The notes beneath the pieces are model-generated. The model searched no databases. It worked only from the letters and a program-made list of their open reading frames with translations, and was not told the DNA's origin. A DNA stretch of 64,000 bases from CALDUY01 sp046350255. GTDB lineage: Bacteria; Planctomycetota; Planctomycetia; Gemmatales; Gemmataceae. The stretch lies in contig JAXMAV010000003.1 of assembly GCA_046350255.1 (NCBI GenBank), positions 456,770 through 520,769 of the forward strand, read 5' to 3'. Both the position numbers and the translations under genes were made by a program. Shown here one piece after another: positions 28,228 through 36,007 of the stretch (position 1 is the stretch's first letter; each line of letters begins with the position of its first letter).

Positions 28228-29685
28228 ATGCACTCCCGCATACTTGGCCTTCTGGCCCTCACGTTGGTCGGATCCTGGGCGGCAGCCCAGCAGCCGACCC
28301 CTATCAACACGCCGGCTCCGCCTCCCTCGGTCGTGACGCCTCCGGGTGTCAACACCCTGAACGGAGCGCCGCCGGTTCCATCGCTCACGGCCGTGCCCAC
28401 GGGCCAGCCGATCCTCGCCGCCGAAAGCGCGCTGGGCCCCACCACTAGCGGGCCCATCTTCTACGCCAACGCCGAGTACCTCCTGTGGAAGGTGCAGGAT
28501 GGCGTGATCCCGGCCACCGCCTCCACGCTGCCCGTCGGCGTCGTCGCCATCGATTACCAGAACCGCTACTTCAGCCCGGCGGGGGCTCTCATCCGCACCG
28601 CGCCGGTCACCGGCTATGTCGAGTCTTCGTTCTCCAACGCCGCGACGTTCGGGTTCGGCAGCTCCACCGACACCGGCTCGCAGAGCGGCACGCGCTTCTC
28701 GTTCGGCTACTGGGCCGACTCCGACATGTCGTTCGGTGTCGAAGGCGTCTTCCTTTACCTGGCCCAGTCCAGTGATCGGTTCGCCGGACGCGCCTCAGTC
28801 GCCAACGATCAGTTCATCATCAACACCGGCTTCGCGCCGACCGACTTCCTCGTGGATGCCGACGGCGCCACCAGCGTGCTGGCCGTCTACGACGCCCTGG
28901 CCGTCCGTCAGGCCAGCTCGACTCTGGTGGGCACCACCGCCACCGCCATGTGGGGCGCGGAAATCAACACCCGCTGCATGGCCTTCCGCGTCGGCGGCTG
29001 CGACATCGGCACCATCGCCGGCTTCCGCTACCTGGGCTTCAAGGACGAGATGAACCTGTACAACTCGGTCTTCCTCACCCGGCCCGCCGGTGTCCAGGAG
29101 ACCGCCACCGAACGTACCGTGTCGCTGTCGAACAACCTCGTCCTGAACACCAGCGACCGCACCCGCATCTGGAACCACTTCTACGGCGGGCAGTTCGGCG
29201 TGGACTTCGACTGGAACTTCGGCTCGCTGTTCGTCTACTCGCGGTTCAAGGCCGGCTTCGGTGGCACCCGCCAGGTCGCCGACGTGAACAGCACCACCAG
29301 CATCATCAACAACGAGCCGACCCGCCTGGTGGATGGCGTGCTGCGAAACACCTCGCCGCCGTCCTCCACGTCGCCGGGCGGCCTCCTGTCGGCCCCGGGC
29401 GACAACGGCCGGCACGAGCGGAACGTCTTCTCGTTCGTCCCCGAGATCAACCTGAAGGTCGGTTACTACGTCACCGACTGGTTCAAGATTCACGCCGGCT
29501 ACGACTGGCTGTGGATGACCAACGTCGCCCGCGCCGGGGCCTCGGTCACCCAGACCACCCTGCAGACGAACGTGAACGTCGGCAACACCAACGAGACGAT
29601 CAACGTCACGGCGCCGGCCTTCCGCTTCCAGAACAGCGACGTCTGGATCCAGGGTGTGAACTTCGGCCTCGAGTTCCTCTTCTAA
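28228..29685 (+). CDS. BBP7-family outer membrane beta-barrel protein
   Basis: 485 aa from ATG 28228 (GGAGATACGGGG upstream). The signal peptide is MHSRILGLLALTLVGSWAAAQ. A Pro-rich linker precedes the barrel, which has alternating aromatic strands: FYANAEYLLWKVQDGVIP, FSFGYWADSDMSFGVEGVFLY, AEINTRC, GFRYLGFKDEMNLY, HFYGGQFGVDFDWNFG. It ends in a C-terminal aromatic GLEFLF, the expected end of an outer-membrane barrel. BBP7 is a planctomycete-specific paralogous family of putative outer membrane porin-like proteins. A strong hairpin follows. Confidence 0.9.
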   Translation: MHSRILGLLALTLVGSWAAAQQPTPINTPAPPPSVVTPPGVNTLNGAPPVPSLTAVPTGQPILAAESALGPTTSGPIFYANAEYLLWKVQDGVIPATASTLPVGVVAIDYQNRYFSPAGALIRTAPVTGYVESSFSNAATFGFGSSTDTGSQSGTRFSFGYWADSDMSFGVEGVFLYLAQSSDRFAGRASVANDQFIINTGFAPTDFLVDADGATSVLAVYDALAVRQASSTLVGTTATAMWGAEINTRCMAFRVGGCDIGTIAGFRYLGFKDEMNLYNSVFLTRPAGVQETATERTVSLSNNLVLNTSDRTRIWNHFYGGQFGVDFDWNFGSLFVYSRFKAGFGGTRQVADVNSTTSIINNEPTRLVDGVLRNTSPPSSTSPGGLLSAPGDNGRHERNVFSFVPEINLKVGYYVTDWFKIHAGYDWLWMTNVARAGASVTQTTLQTNVNVGNTNETINVTAPAFRFQNSDVWIQGVNFGLEFLF

Positions 29686-29707
29686 CAGGCGTCTCTCACG
29701 TACCCAG

Positions 29708-29755
29708 CGCCCGCGGGTCTTCCATGACCCGCGGGTCGTGCTGCTTTTTGCCGCC
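29708..29755 (+). terminator. Rho-independent terminator after the BBP7 gene
   Basis: Stem CCCGCGGGTC/GACCCGCGGG with a short loop (TTCCAT), then CGTGCTGCTTTTTG. Placed 25 bp after the barrel gene stop. Confidence 0.75.
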
Positions 29756-29827
29756 CCGGACAGCGACGCTCTCCTCGCATAAAACAACCGTCTGGTATGT
29801 TGAACCCCGATCGAGGCACGAGATTGC

Positions 29828-31138
29828 ATGGCTGACATTCGCGCCTATCGCGCGCATCGCTACGACCTGGGACGCGTGGGCACGCTCAGCGATGTCGTCG
29901 CTCCGCCCTACGACGTCATCGACGCCGACCTCCAGCAGCAGCTCTACGACCGCAGCCCCTACAACGTCATCCGCCTGGAGCTGAACCAGGAAAAACCGAC
30001 CGACTCCGAGACGGAGAACCGCTACACGCGGGCGGCCGGCTTCCTGCGCGACTGGCTGGCCGAGGACGTGCTGGTGCAGGACAGCGCGCGGTCGCTGTAC
30101 GTCTACCACCAGGAGTTCGAGGTCGAGGGCAAACGCTACACGCGCAAGGGCTTCCTCGCCCGGGTCCGCCTCGAACCGTTCGGCACCGGGCGCATCTTCC
30201 CCCACGAGGAGACGCTGTCCGGCCCCAAGGCCGATCGCCTGAAGCTGTTCCGCGCAACCGGGATGAACCTCAGCCCGGTGTTCGGCCTCTACCCCGATGC
30301 CGAAAACCAGGTCATGGCCGAGCTGGACCGGCTCGTCAGCCACAGCCTGCCCATCGAGGCGGTCGATCATCTGGGCGTCACCAGCCGGCTCTGGCCCATC
30401 CACGATCAGCACCTCATCAGCACCGTGGCCGGCCTGATGACGCCGAAGCCGATCTTCATCGCCGATGGCCATCATCGCTACGAGACCGGCCTGCGCTACC
30501 TGGAAGAACGCCGCGAGGCCGGCGAGGTCCGCGACGACGAGGCGCCGGCCAACTTCATCCTCATGATGCTGGTGTGCATGAGCGATCCCGGCCTGGTCAT
30601 CCTGCCGACGCATCGCCTCATCTCCGGGCTGCCCGATCTCCGGGCCGAGCAGCTGGCCAGCATCCTGCAGCCGCACTTCGAGGTCGAGAAGGTCGGGACT
30701 GGCGACCAGGGCATGCGCGACGCCTGGGCCCTCATCGAGGCCGACGGTTCGCAGCACCTGCTGGGCTTCGGCACCGTGGCCGATGGTATCTGGCAGGTGG
30801 CCCGCTTCAAGGCGCCGGCCGAGATGGCTCGCCTGGCCGCCGAACACAGCGACAGCTGGCGCAGCCTGGCCGTGGCTGTGCTGCATGTCCTGGTGCTCGA
30901 CAAGCTGGTCGGACCCGCCCTGGGCGCCAGTCCTGCCTGCAAGTACGTGCATCTGCTGCGCGAGGTGCAGGAAGGGACGGCGGCGAAGACGTGTCAACTG
31001 GCGGCGCTGGTGCCTCCGGCGACGATGGACCACGTCGAGGAGATCGCCGGCAACCTCGAGAAGATGCCGCCCAAGTCCACCTACTTCTACCCCAAGCTCC
31101 TCAGCGGGCTGGTGTTCAACTCGCTGAAGAGTCACTGA
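29828..31138 (+). CDS. DUF1015 family protein
   Basis: 436 aa with the conserved DUF1015 N-terminus (IRAYRAHRYDLGRVGTLSDV, APPYDVI) and YNVIRLEL. Further family motifs are FIADGHHRYETGLRYLEER and VLDKLVG...Y near the C-terminus. DUF1015 proteins are soluble and about 400 aa; SerC-associated in some genomes, but the biochemical role is unsettled. It probably forms a transcription unit with the cytochrome c'-like gene 28 bp downstream. Confidence 0.93.
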   Translation: MADIRAYRAHRYDLGRVGTLSDVVAPPYDVIDADLQQQLYDRSPYNVIRLELNQEKPTDSETENRYTRAAGFLRDWLAEDVLVQDSARSLYVYHQEFEVEGKRYTRKGFLARVRLEPFGTGRIFPHEETLSGPKADRLKLFRATGMNLSPVFGLYPDAENQVMAELDRLVSHSLPIEAVDHLGVTSRLWPIHDQHLISTVAGLMTPKPIFIADGHHRYETGLRYLEERREAGEVRDDEAPANFILMMLVCMSDPGLVILPTHRLISGLPDLRAEQLASILQPHFEVEKVGTGDQGMRDAWALIEADGSQHLLGFGTVADGIWQVARFKAPAEMARLAAEHSDSWRSLAVAVLHVLVLDKLVGPALGASPACKYVHLLREVQEGTAAKTCQLAALVPPATMDHVEEIAGNLEKMPPKSTYFYPKLLSGLVFNSLKSH

Positions 31139-31166
31139 TCGACCGGTCTACCAGGAGGGTCTTCTC

Positions 31167-31601
31167 ATGAGCCGGAATCTTGCTTGTCTGGCCTGTCTGC
31201 TGGGGCTGCTGGCCACGCTGGCGGCGCTGCCCGCCCGAGCGGACGAGAAAAAAGGCGATACCGCGCGCAAGGTCGATGAGCGCGAGAAGGACAAGGCCAG
31301 CACCTGGATGACCAGGAAGCTGGAATACTCGCAGCAGATCCTCGCGGGTCTGACGCGCGGTGACTTCGAGCTGGTCCGCAAGAACGCCGACGGCATGGTC
31401 GTCGTCGGCATCCTCGAGAAGTACGACCGGGCCAACAACCGCGAGTACCGTCGGCAGATCCGCTACTTCGACGACGCCGTCAAGGAGCTGATCCACCACG
31501 CCGAGAAGAAGAACCTCAACGGGGCCACCCTGGCCTACACCCAGCTGACGCTCAGCTGTGTCCACTGCCACACCCTGCTGCGCGACCGCAACGGCAAGTA
31601 A
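31167..31601 (+). CDS. Small secreted cytochrome c'-like protein
   Basis: 144 aa. It has a signal peptide (MSRNLACLACLLGLLATLAALPARA), a helical body and one haem-binding CVHCH near the C-terminus (about residues 131-135). The C-terminal CxxCH position after a four-helix-like body resembles cytochrome c' or the planctomycete small c-type cytochromes. Probably periplasmic electron transfer or gas binding; not specific enough for a pathway. Confidence 0.82.
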   Translation: MSRNLACLACLLGLLATLAALPARADEKKGDTARKVDEREKDKASTWMTRKLEYSQQILAGLTRGDFELVRKNADGMVVVGILEKYDRANNREYRRQIRYFDDAVKELIHHAEKKNLNGATLAYTQLTLSCVHCHTLLRDRNGK

Positions 31602-31623
31602 TTGCCCGACCGCGCTTCCTCGG

Positions 31624-31690
31624 GGCCCGGGGCGAATCAGGAGAACCACCTCTCCTGGCTCGCACCCGGGCCTCGGGTGTTTTCACCCAC
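31624..31690 (+). terminator. Long hairpin after the cytochrome gene
   Basis: Paired arms GCCCGGG...TCAGGAGA and TCTCCTGG...CCCGGGC around an ACCACC loop, followed by CTCGGGTGTTTTC. Probable transcription terminator. Confidence 0.65.
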
Positions 31691-31790
31691 ATCTTTTGCA
31701 TAATCGCTCCGACCCGTGCGGCCAGCATGACCTATACTTGCGCGATGTGTTCCGATACCGTCGCCCGAGTCTCACCCAGGAGAGGTTGTC

Positions 31791-31895
31791 ATGAGCTTGC
31801 CGCTACTGATCTCCGTGGTCGCTGTAGTCGCTATCACTGCCATCTACTTTGTGTGGGTGCGCAAGCTGCCGGCCGAACAGCCCAAGCAGCCGTGA
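31791..31895 (+). CDS. 34-aa single-pass membrane peptide
   Basis: ATG at 31791 is preceded by a strong CAGGAGAGG ribosome site. The product has one hydrophobic helix (PLLISVVAVVAITAIYFVWV) and a short basic, Pro-rich tail ending KQP. It lies immediately upstream of the cysteine desulfurase gene (67 bp). Such short ORFs are easily missed. No family recognised; the good ribosome site and clean membrane helix support it being real. Confidence 0.6.
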   Translation: MSLPLLISVVAVVAITAIYFVWVRKLPAEQPKQP

Positions 31896-31962
31896 TGCTA
31901 GAATAGGCGCTAGCGGGAAGGGAGCGATCCCCATCCCCTCCCGGTTTTCCCGAGCGCCTTCC

Positions 31963-33096
31963 ATGGATGCCATCTACCTCGACTGTAACGCGACGACCTC
32001 CCTGGCCCCCGGTGCCCTCGAGGCGATGCTGCCCTACCTGGGTGGCCTGACCGGGAACGCTTCCAGCAGCCATCGGTTCGGCCAGCGAGCCCGCCAGGCG
32101 CTGGACTCTGCACGCGAACGCCTGGCCCACCTCCTGGGTGCCCACCCGGACGAGGTGCTGTTCACCTCCGGCGCCACCGAGGCCAACAATCTGGCCCTGC
32201 ACGGCCTGGCCGGCGACCCACCTGCCCATCTCCTGGGCACTCCACTCGAACATCCCTCGGTCAGCGAACCGCTGAGCCGCCTGGCCCGGGCCGGCTTCGA
32301 GCTTTCCCTCATGCCCGTCACCGCCAGCGGACGCATCGATACCGCCGCGCTGCCCCTGTTGCTGCGTCCCGCCACCCGGCTGGTGACGTGTCAGCTGGTC
32401 AACCACGAAACCGGTGTCGTGCAACCCGTTGCCGAGGTGCGCCAGGCGGTGGGCGAGGGGCGACACTTCCACTGCGATGCCTCGCAGGCGGTGGGTAAGA
32501 TCCCCATTCATTTCCACACGTTGGGTGTCTCCACGCTGGCGCTGAGCGCGCACAAGTTCCACGGCCCGCCCGGGATCGGCGCACTACTGGTCCGGCGCGG
32601 ACTGCGTCTACGACCGTTGCTCGTCGGCGGGCATCAGCAGCGCGGCCAGCGCGCGGGGACCGAGGCGGTGGCGCTCATTGTCGGCTGCGTCGCCGCCCTG
32701 GAGCTGGCCTGCCTCGATCGCGAACGCCGCCTCGCCCACGCCACCCGCCTGCGCCAGCTGCTGCTCGACCAGTTGCAGGCGCAGGCCGCCCCCGTGGTCG
32801 TCAATGGGGAGGGGCTACCGTTCACCCTCAACGTCTCGTTCCCCGGCCTGGCCGCCGACCTGCTGCTGGTGGCGCTCGACCTGGCCGGCGTGGCCTGTTC
32901 GACGGGGTCGGCCTGCTCGTCGGGGTCGCTGTTGCCGTCACCCACGCTCGCGGCCATGCAAGTGGGCGAGGCCCGGCTGCGTTCGGCGCTGCGCTTCAGC
33001 TTCAGCGGCCACACCACGACCGAGGAAGTGACCGAGGCGGGCCGACGCATCTCCCGCGTGGTGCAGCGATTTCGCTCGACGAGCCCCGGTTCGTGA
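31963..33096 (+). CDS. Cysteine desulfurase (NifS/IscS type, class V aminotransferase)
   Basis: 377 aa. PLP-dependent enzyme removing sulfur from cysteine for Fe-S clusters or thiolation. Visible motifs are the N-terminal YLDCNATTSLAP, FTSGATEANNLAL, VTCQLVNHETGVVQP, HCDASQAVGK, and the PLP lysine in LALSAHKFHGPPGIG (about residue 197). The catalytic Cys loop is ACSTGSACSSGS (about residue 311). Start ATG 31963 is chosen because the family begins with YLD-x-NATT; the upstream extension overlaps the 34-aa gene. No iscU or scaffold gene nearby, so the specific pathway is open. Confidence 0.95.
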   Translation: MDAIYLDCNATTSLAPGALEAMLPYLGGLTGNASSSHRFGQRARQALDSARERLAHLLGAHPDEVLFTSGATEANNLALHGLAGDPPAHLLGTPLEHPSVSEPLSRLARAGFELSLMPVTASGRIDTAALPLLLRPATRLVTCQLVNHETGVVQPVAEVRQAVGEGRHFHCDASQAVGKIPIHFHTLGVSTLALSAHKFHGPPGIGALLVRRGLRLRPLLVGGHQQRGQRAGTEAVALIVGCVAALELACLDRERRLAHATRLRQLLLDQLQAQAAPVVVNGEGLPFTLNVSFPGLAADLLLVALDLAGVACSTGSACSSGSLLPSPTLAAMQVGEARLRSALRFSFSGHTTTEEVTEAGRRISRVVQRFRSTSPGS

Positions 33097-33193
33097 CGGT
33101 GGCGCCACACCTGTACATACCATCAGAGGATCGTCCCCCATCGGCTCGACTTATCTCCAGATCTCACAAGAATTTGCGACGTGAGAATGGAGC

Positions 33194-33222
33194 TTGTTCC
33201 GCGTCCTGCTCTTTGGTATGAT
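33194..33222 (+). promoter_or_regulatory. Promoter of dnaA (sigma70-type)
   Basis: TTGTTC (33194-33199) and TATGAT (33217-33222) with an ideal 17-bp spacer. The predicted transcription start falls at about 33229, exactly at the GTG proposed as the dnaA start, so a leaderless mRNA is possible. Confidence 0.55.
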
Positions 33223-33228
33223 GGCGGG

Positions 33229-34194
33229 GTGGAAAAGACGCTCTCCGAGGTCTGGGTTGATCTGCCCGAGAACCGGGCAGCGCGCTACGCGATCGACTGC
33301 GTGCTGACCTGCCTGGGGCGGCGTCGTGCCCGTCGAGCCATCAACCCGCTGTACCTGCATGGGCCGCCGGGCTCGGGCAAGTCGCGCCTGGTGGGTGACC
33401 TGGCGGCCGAGTTCGCCCGGCGCCACCCGGATGCCATCGTGACGCTGTTGTCCGCGGGCGACCTCGACGGGCGCGACGGCGAACTCCCCGACTGGAAGAC
33501 GGCCGAGCTGATCCTGGTGGAGGACGTCCACCGGCTGCCGGCGCGGGCCGTCGAAACGCTGGTGGCCCTGGTCGACCGCAGCGTGACCCGTCAGCAACAA
33601 CTGGTGGTGACCGCCGGCGTGGGGCCGGCCCGGCTAGCGGCGCGGCCAGCCCGGCTGATCAGCCGGCTGAGCCAGGGGCTGGTGGTGGCTCTGGAACCGC
33701 TGGCGCCGGAAAGTCGGCGCGCGTATCTGCTGGCCCGGGGCGCGGCGGTGGCGCCGAACCTGCTCGACTGGCTGGTGCGTCACTCGGCCGGCAGTGCCCG
33801 ACAACTCGATGGCGTGCTGGTCCGGCTTCATCAAGTACACCAGACCCTGGGCCGCGAACCCACCCTGGCCGAGCTAGGCGACCTGTTCCATGAGGAGGCG
33901 GAGGAACGCCGGCTCACCCTCGATCGCATCGCGCAACGGGTCGGCCGCTATTACCACGTCACCCCCGCCGACCTGTGTTCGCGTGGCCGTTCGCGCCAGG
34001 TGCTGCTACCTCGCCAGGTGGTCATGTACCTGGCCCGCCGGTTGACTCCGCTGTCGCTGGAGCAGATCGGCGAGTACCTGGGCGGCCGCGATCATAGCAC
34101 CGTGCTACACGCCTGTCGCAAGGTCGAGGACGCCTTGCAGGACAACGCCGATCTTCGAGGAGCTGTACGTGAGTTACAGGCCGAGCTGACCTGA
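33229..34194 (+). CDS. dnaA: DnaA replication initiator, short form lacking domains I-II
   Basis: 321 aa from GTG 33229; an upstream ATG at 33187 would place the start before the promoter. AAA+ domain III: Walker A LHGPPGSGKSRLVGDL (about residues 41-56), Walker B-type LILVEDVHRLP. Domain IV has the DnaA-box recognition signature LSLEQIGEYLGGRDHSTVLH followed by ACRKVEDAL. Usual DnaA is 440-500 aa; here the DnaB/DiaA-binding domain I and linker II are missing. Located directly upstream of a DnaA-box cluster and dnaN, the normal replication-origin context, so this is likely the genuine initiator, though a paralogue elsewhere cannot be excluded. Confidence 0.88.
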   Translation: MEKTLSEVWVDLPENRAARYAIDCVLTCLGRRRARRAINPLYLHGPPGSGKSRLVGDLAAEFARRHPDAIVTLLSAGDLDGRDGELPDWKTAELILVEDVHRLPARAVETLVALVDRSVTRQQQLVVTAGVGPARLAARPARLISRLSQGLVVALEPLAPESRRAYLLARGAAVAPNLLDWLVRHSAGSARQLDGVLVRLHQVHQTLGREPTLAELGDLFHEEAEERRLTLDRIAQRVGRYYHVTPADLCSRGRSRQVLLPRQVVMYLARRLTPLSLEQIGEYLGGRDHSTVLHACRKVEDALQDNADLRGAVRELQAELT

Positions 34195-34496
34195 CGACAG
34201 CACTGTGGAAAACCCGTTGCGCCCGTTGCGCGCCACGGTTGATTGAGGATGAGGAAACAGATCAAGCAATCCGGGGGTGATGGACGAGGAAAACTTCTCA
34301 ACGAGGCATCACAGAGGCGCGACAGGGGCGCAACGGCTTTTCCACAGCGAGGTAGAAGGCGTAACCTCCACCTGAATCGCGGGATGCGCCCACCGAGGTC
34401 GAGCCATCCACAGAAATCGAGACCGCATTACTACTGCTGCTATGTCCTGATACAGGGGATGATGATGGAAGAGGAAACCAACCAGGGAGGGAAGCA
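34195..34496. other. oriC: Putative replication origin (oriC) between dnaA and dnaN
   Basis: 302 bp without a gene. Three 9-mers close to the DnaA box TTATCCACA occur: TGTGGAAAA at 34204-34212 (reverse orientation), TTTTCCACA at 34338-34346 and CCATCCACA at 34404-34412. There is no obvious AT-rich unwinding element, but the dnaA-oriC-dnaN-DUF721-gyrB order is a classic origin neighbourhood. Confidence 0.6.
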
Positions 34497-35603
34497 ATGA
34501 AGGCGCTGTGTCATCGAGAGGGATTGCTGGCTGCCTGTCAGATTGCGGGAGCAGCCATCCCGGCCAAGGACCTCAAACCCATCCTCAAGAACCTGAAGGC
34601 CGTGGCTGGCGATGGGCGCTGCACGCTCATTGCCACCGACCTGGAGGTGGGCATCCGCCTCGACGTGCAGGGACTGACGATTCAGGAACCGGGCGAGGCG
34701 ATTCTGCCCGCCGCCAAGCTGATTGCCATCCTCCGGGAGTCCCGGGACGGCGAGCTGGCCATCGAGGCCGACTCCAGCGCCTGCGTCGTCAAGGGAGCAC
34801 AGTTCGAGTTCGAGATGCCCAGCGAGGATCCGGCCCAGTTTCCCGACTTCCCCAACTTCTCCGACGATCGCTACCACGAGATCACCGCCGGCACCCTGCG
34901 CGAGATGATCCGACGCACGGTGTTCGCCACGGCCGACGAGACGGCCCGCTACTCGATGACCGGCGTCATGTGGGAGCTGGACGGCGACCTGATCCGGCTG
35001 GTGGCGACCGATGGCCGGCGGCTGGCGCTGAGCGAGGGCATCGCCACTCCCACGGGTGGACACACGACGAAGGGGCAGACGCCGGTGGTGCCGACCAAGG
35101 CGATGGCCCTGCTCGAGCGCAACCTGCAGGACGACGCCGAGGAAACGGTGAAGGTGTGCCTGCGGCCCAACGAGGTGCTCTTCCGCACGGGGCGGGCCGT
35201 CATCTACAGCCGGCTGGTCGAAGGGCGCTTCCCCGACTATCGCGCCGTCCTGCCGAAGAAGAAGACCGAGACACTGACACTGAACGCGCAGGCCTTCCAG
35301 TCGGCAGTGCGGCAGGCGGCCATCATGACCGACACCGACAACAAGCGGGTGACATTCAAGTTCGGCCCGGGCAAGCTGACATTGCTGGCCCAGGGGGCGA
35401 CGGCGGGGCGCTCGCGCATCGAGATGCCGCTGGAGTACGGCGGCAAGGGGATCGACATCAACTTCAACCCGGAGTACCTGACCGACATGCTCAAGGTGCT
35501 GCCCGCCGATGCGCCGCTGACGGCCGACCTGATCGACGGAGCCAGCCCGGCGCTGTTTCGCTGCGGCACGACCTATTCGTACCTGGTCATGCCGTTGACG
35601 TGA
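34497..35603 (+). CDS. dnaN: DNA polymerase III beta sliding clamp
   Basis: 368 aa, preceded by GGAGGGAAGCA. Three clamp domains recognisable: GLLAACQIAGAAIPAKDLKP, LIATDLEVGIRLDV, MTGVMWELDGDLIRLVATDG and SRLVEGRFPDYRAVLP. It ends with the conserved YLVMPLT. Ring-shaped processivity factor that tethers replicative polymerase to DNA. Full family length. Downstream of oriC and followed by DUF721 and gyrB on the same strand. Confidence 0.97.
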   Translation: MKALCHREGLLAACQIAGAAIPAKDLKPILKNLKAVAGDGRCTLIATDLEVGIRLDVQGLTIQEPGEAILPAAKLIAILRESRDGELAIEADSSACVVKGAQFEFEMPSEDPAQFPDFPNFSDDRYHEITAGTLREMIRRTVFATADETARYSMTGVMWELDGDLIRLVATDGRRLALSEGIATPTGGHTTKGQTPVVPTKAMALLERNLQDDAEETVKVCLRPNEVLFRTGRAVIYSRLVEGRFPDYRAVLPKKKTETLTLNAQAFQSAVRQAAIMTDTDNKRVTFKFGPGKLTLLAQGATAGRSRIEMPLEYGGKGIDINFNPEYLTDMLKVLPADAPLTADLIDGASPALFRCGTTYSYLVMPLT

Positions 35604-35629
35604 GATGCAACCTCCCAGGGGGGCGACCC

Positions 35630-35953
35630 ATGATCCGACGCGAGAAGCCCGAACGGGGCCCGGAAAAGCTGGCCGACATCCTCAGCCAGCTGTTCACCGC
35701 GCGCGGCTGGGGCCGCAAGCAGAGTCGTCTGCACCTCGAGCGCGCCTGGGAGGAGATCGCCGGTCCCCAGTATGCCCCCCACACTCGGGTCGGCACGCTG
35801 CGACGCGGCATCCTCGAGGTTCAGGTCAATAGCGCCGTCCTGTTGCAGGAGCTAACCCACTTTCATCGTCGCCGTTTGCTGGAGCAACTCCGCACACGGC
35901 TGCCGAACACGCCCATTCACGACCTGCGGTTTCGCACCGCCGTACTGGGTTGA
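35630..35953 (+). CDS. DUF721 (DciA-like) protein
   Basis: 107 aa. Conserved DUF721 elements: KLADILSQLFTARGWGRKQS, AWEEIAGPQYAPHTR, GTLRRGILEVQVNSAVLLQEL and the C-terminal LPNTPIHDLRFRTA. DUF721/DciA proteins are the ancestral bacterial helicase-loader partners of DnaB and often lie between dnaN/recF and gyrB. Assignment to the DciA superfamily follows from the domain and its position; recF itself is not present here. Confidence 0.85.
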   Translation: MIRREKPERGPEKLADILSQLFTARGWGRKQSRLHLERAWEEIAGPQYAPHTRVGTLRRGILEVQVNSAVLLQELTHFHRRRLLEQLRTRLPNTPIHDLRFRTAVLG

Positions 35954-36007
35954 CAGGCTGTCCCGCCGGCCCGCTGTGCGCAGCGGCCGGCTTCGAGGAG
36001 CAAGACC

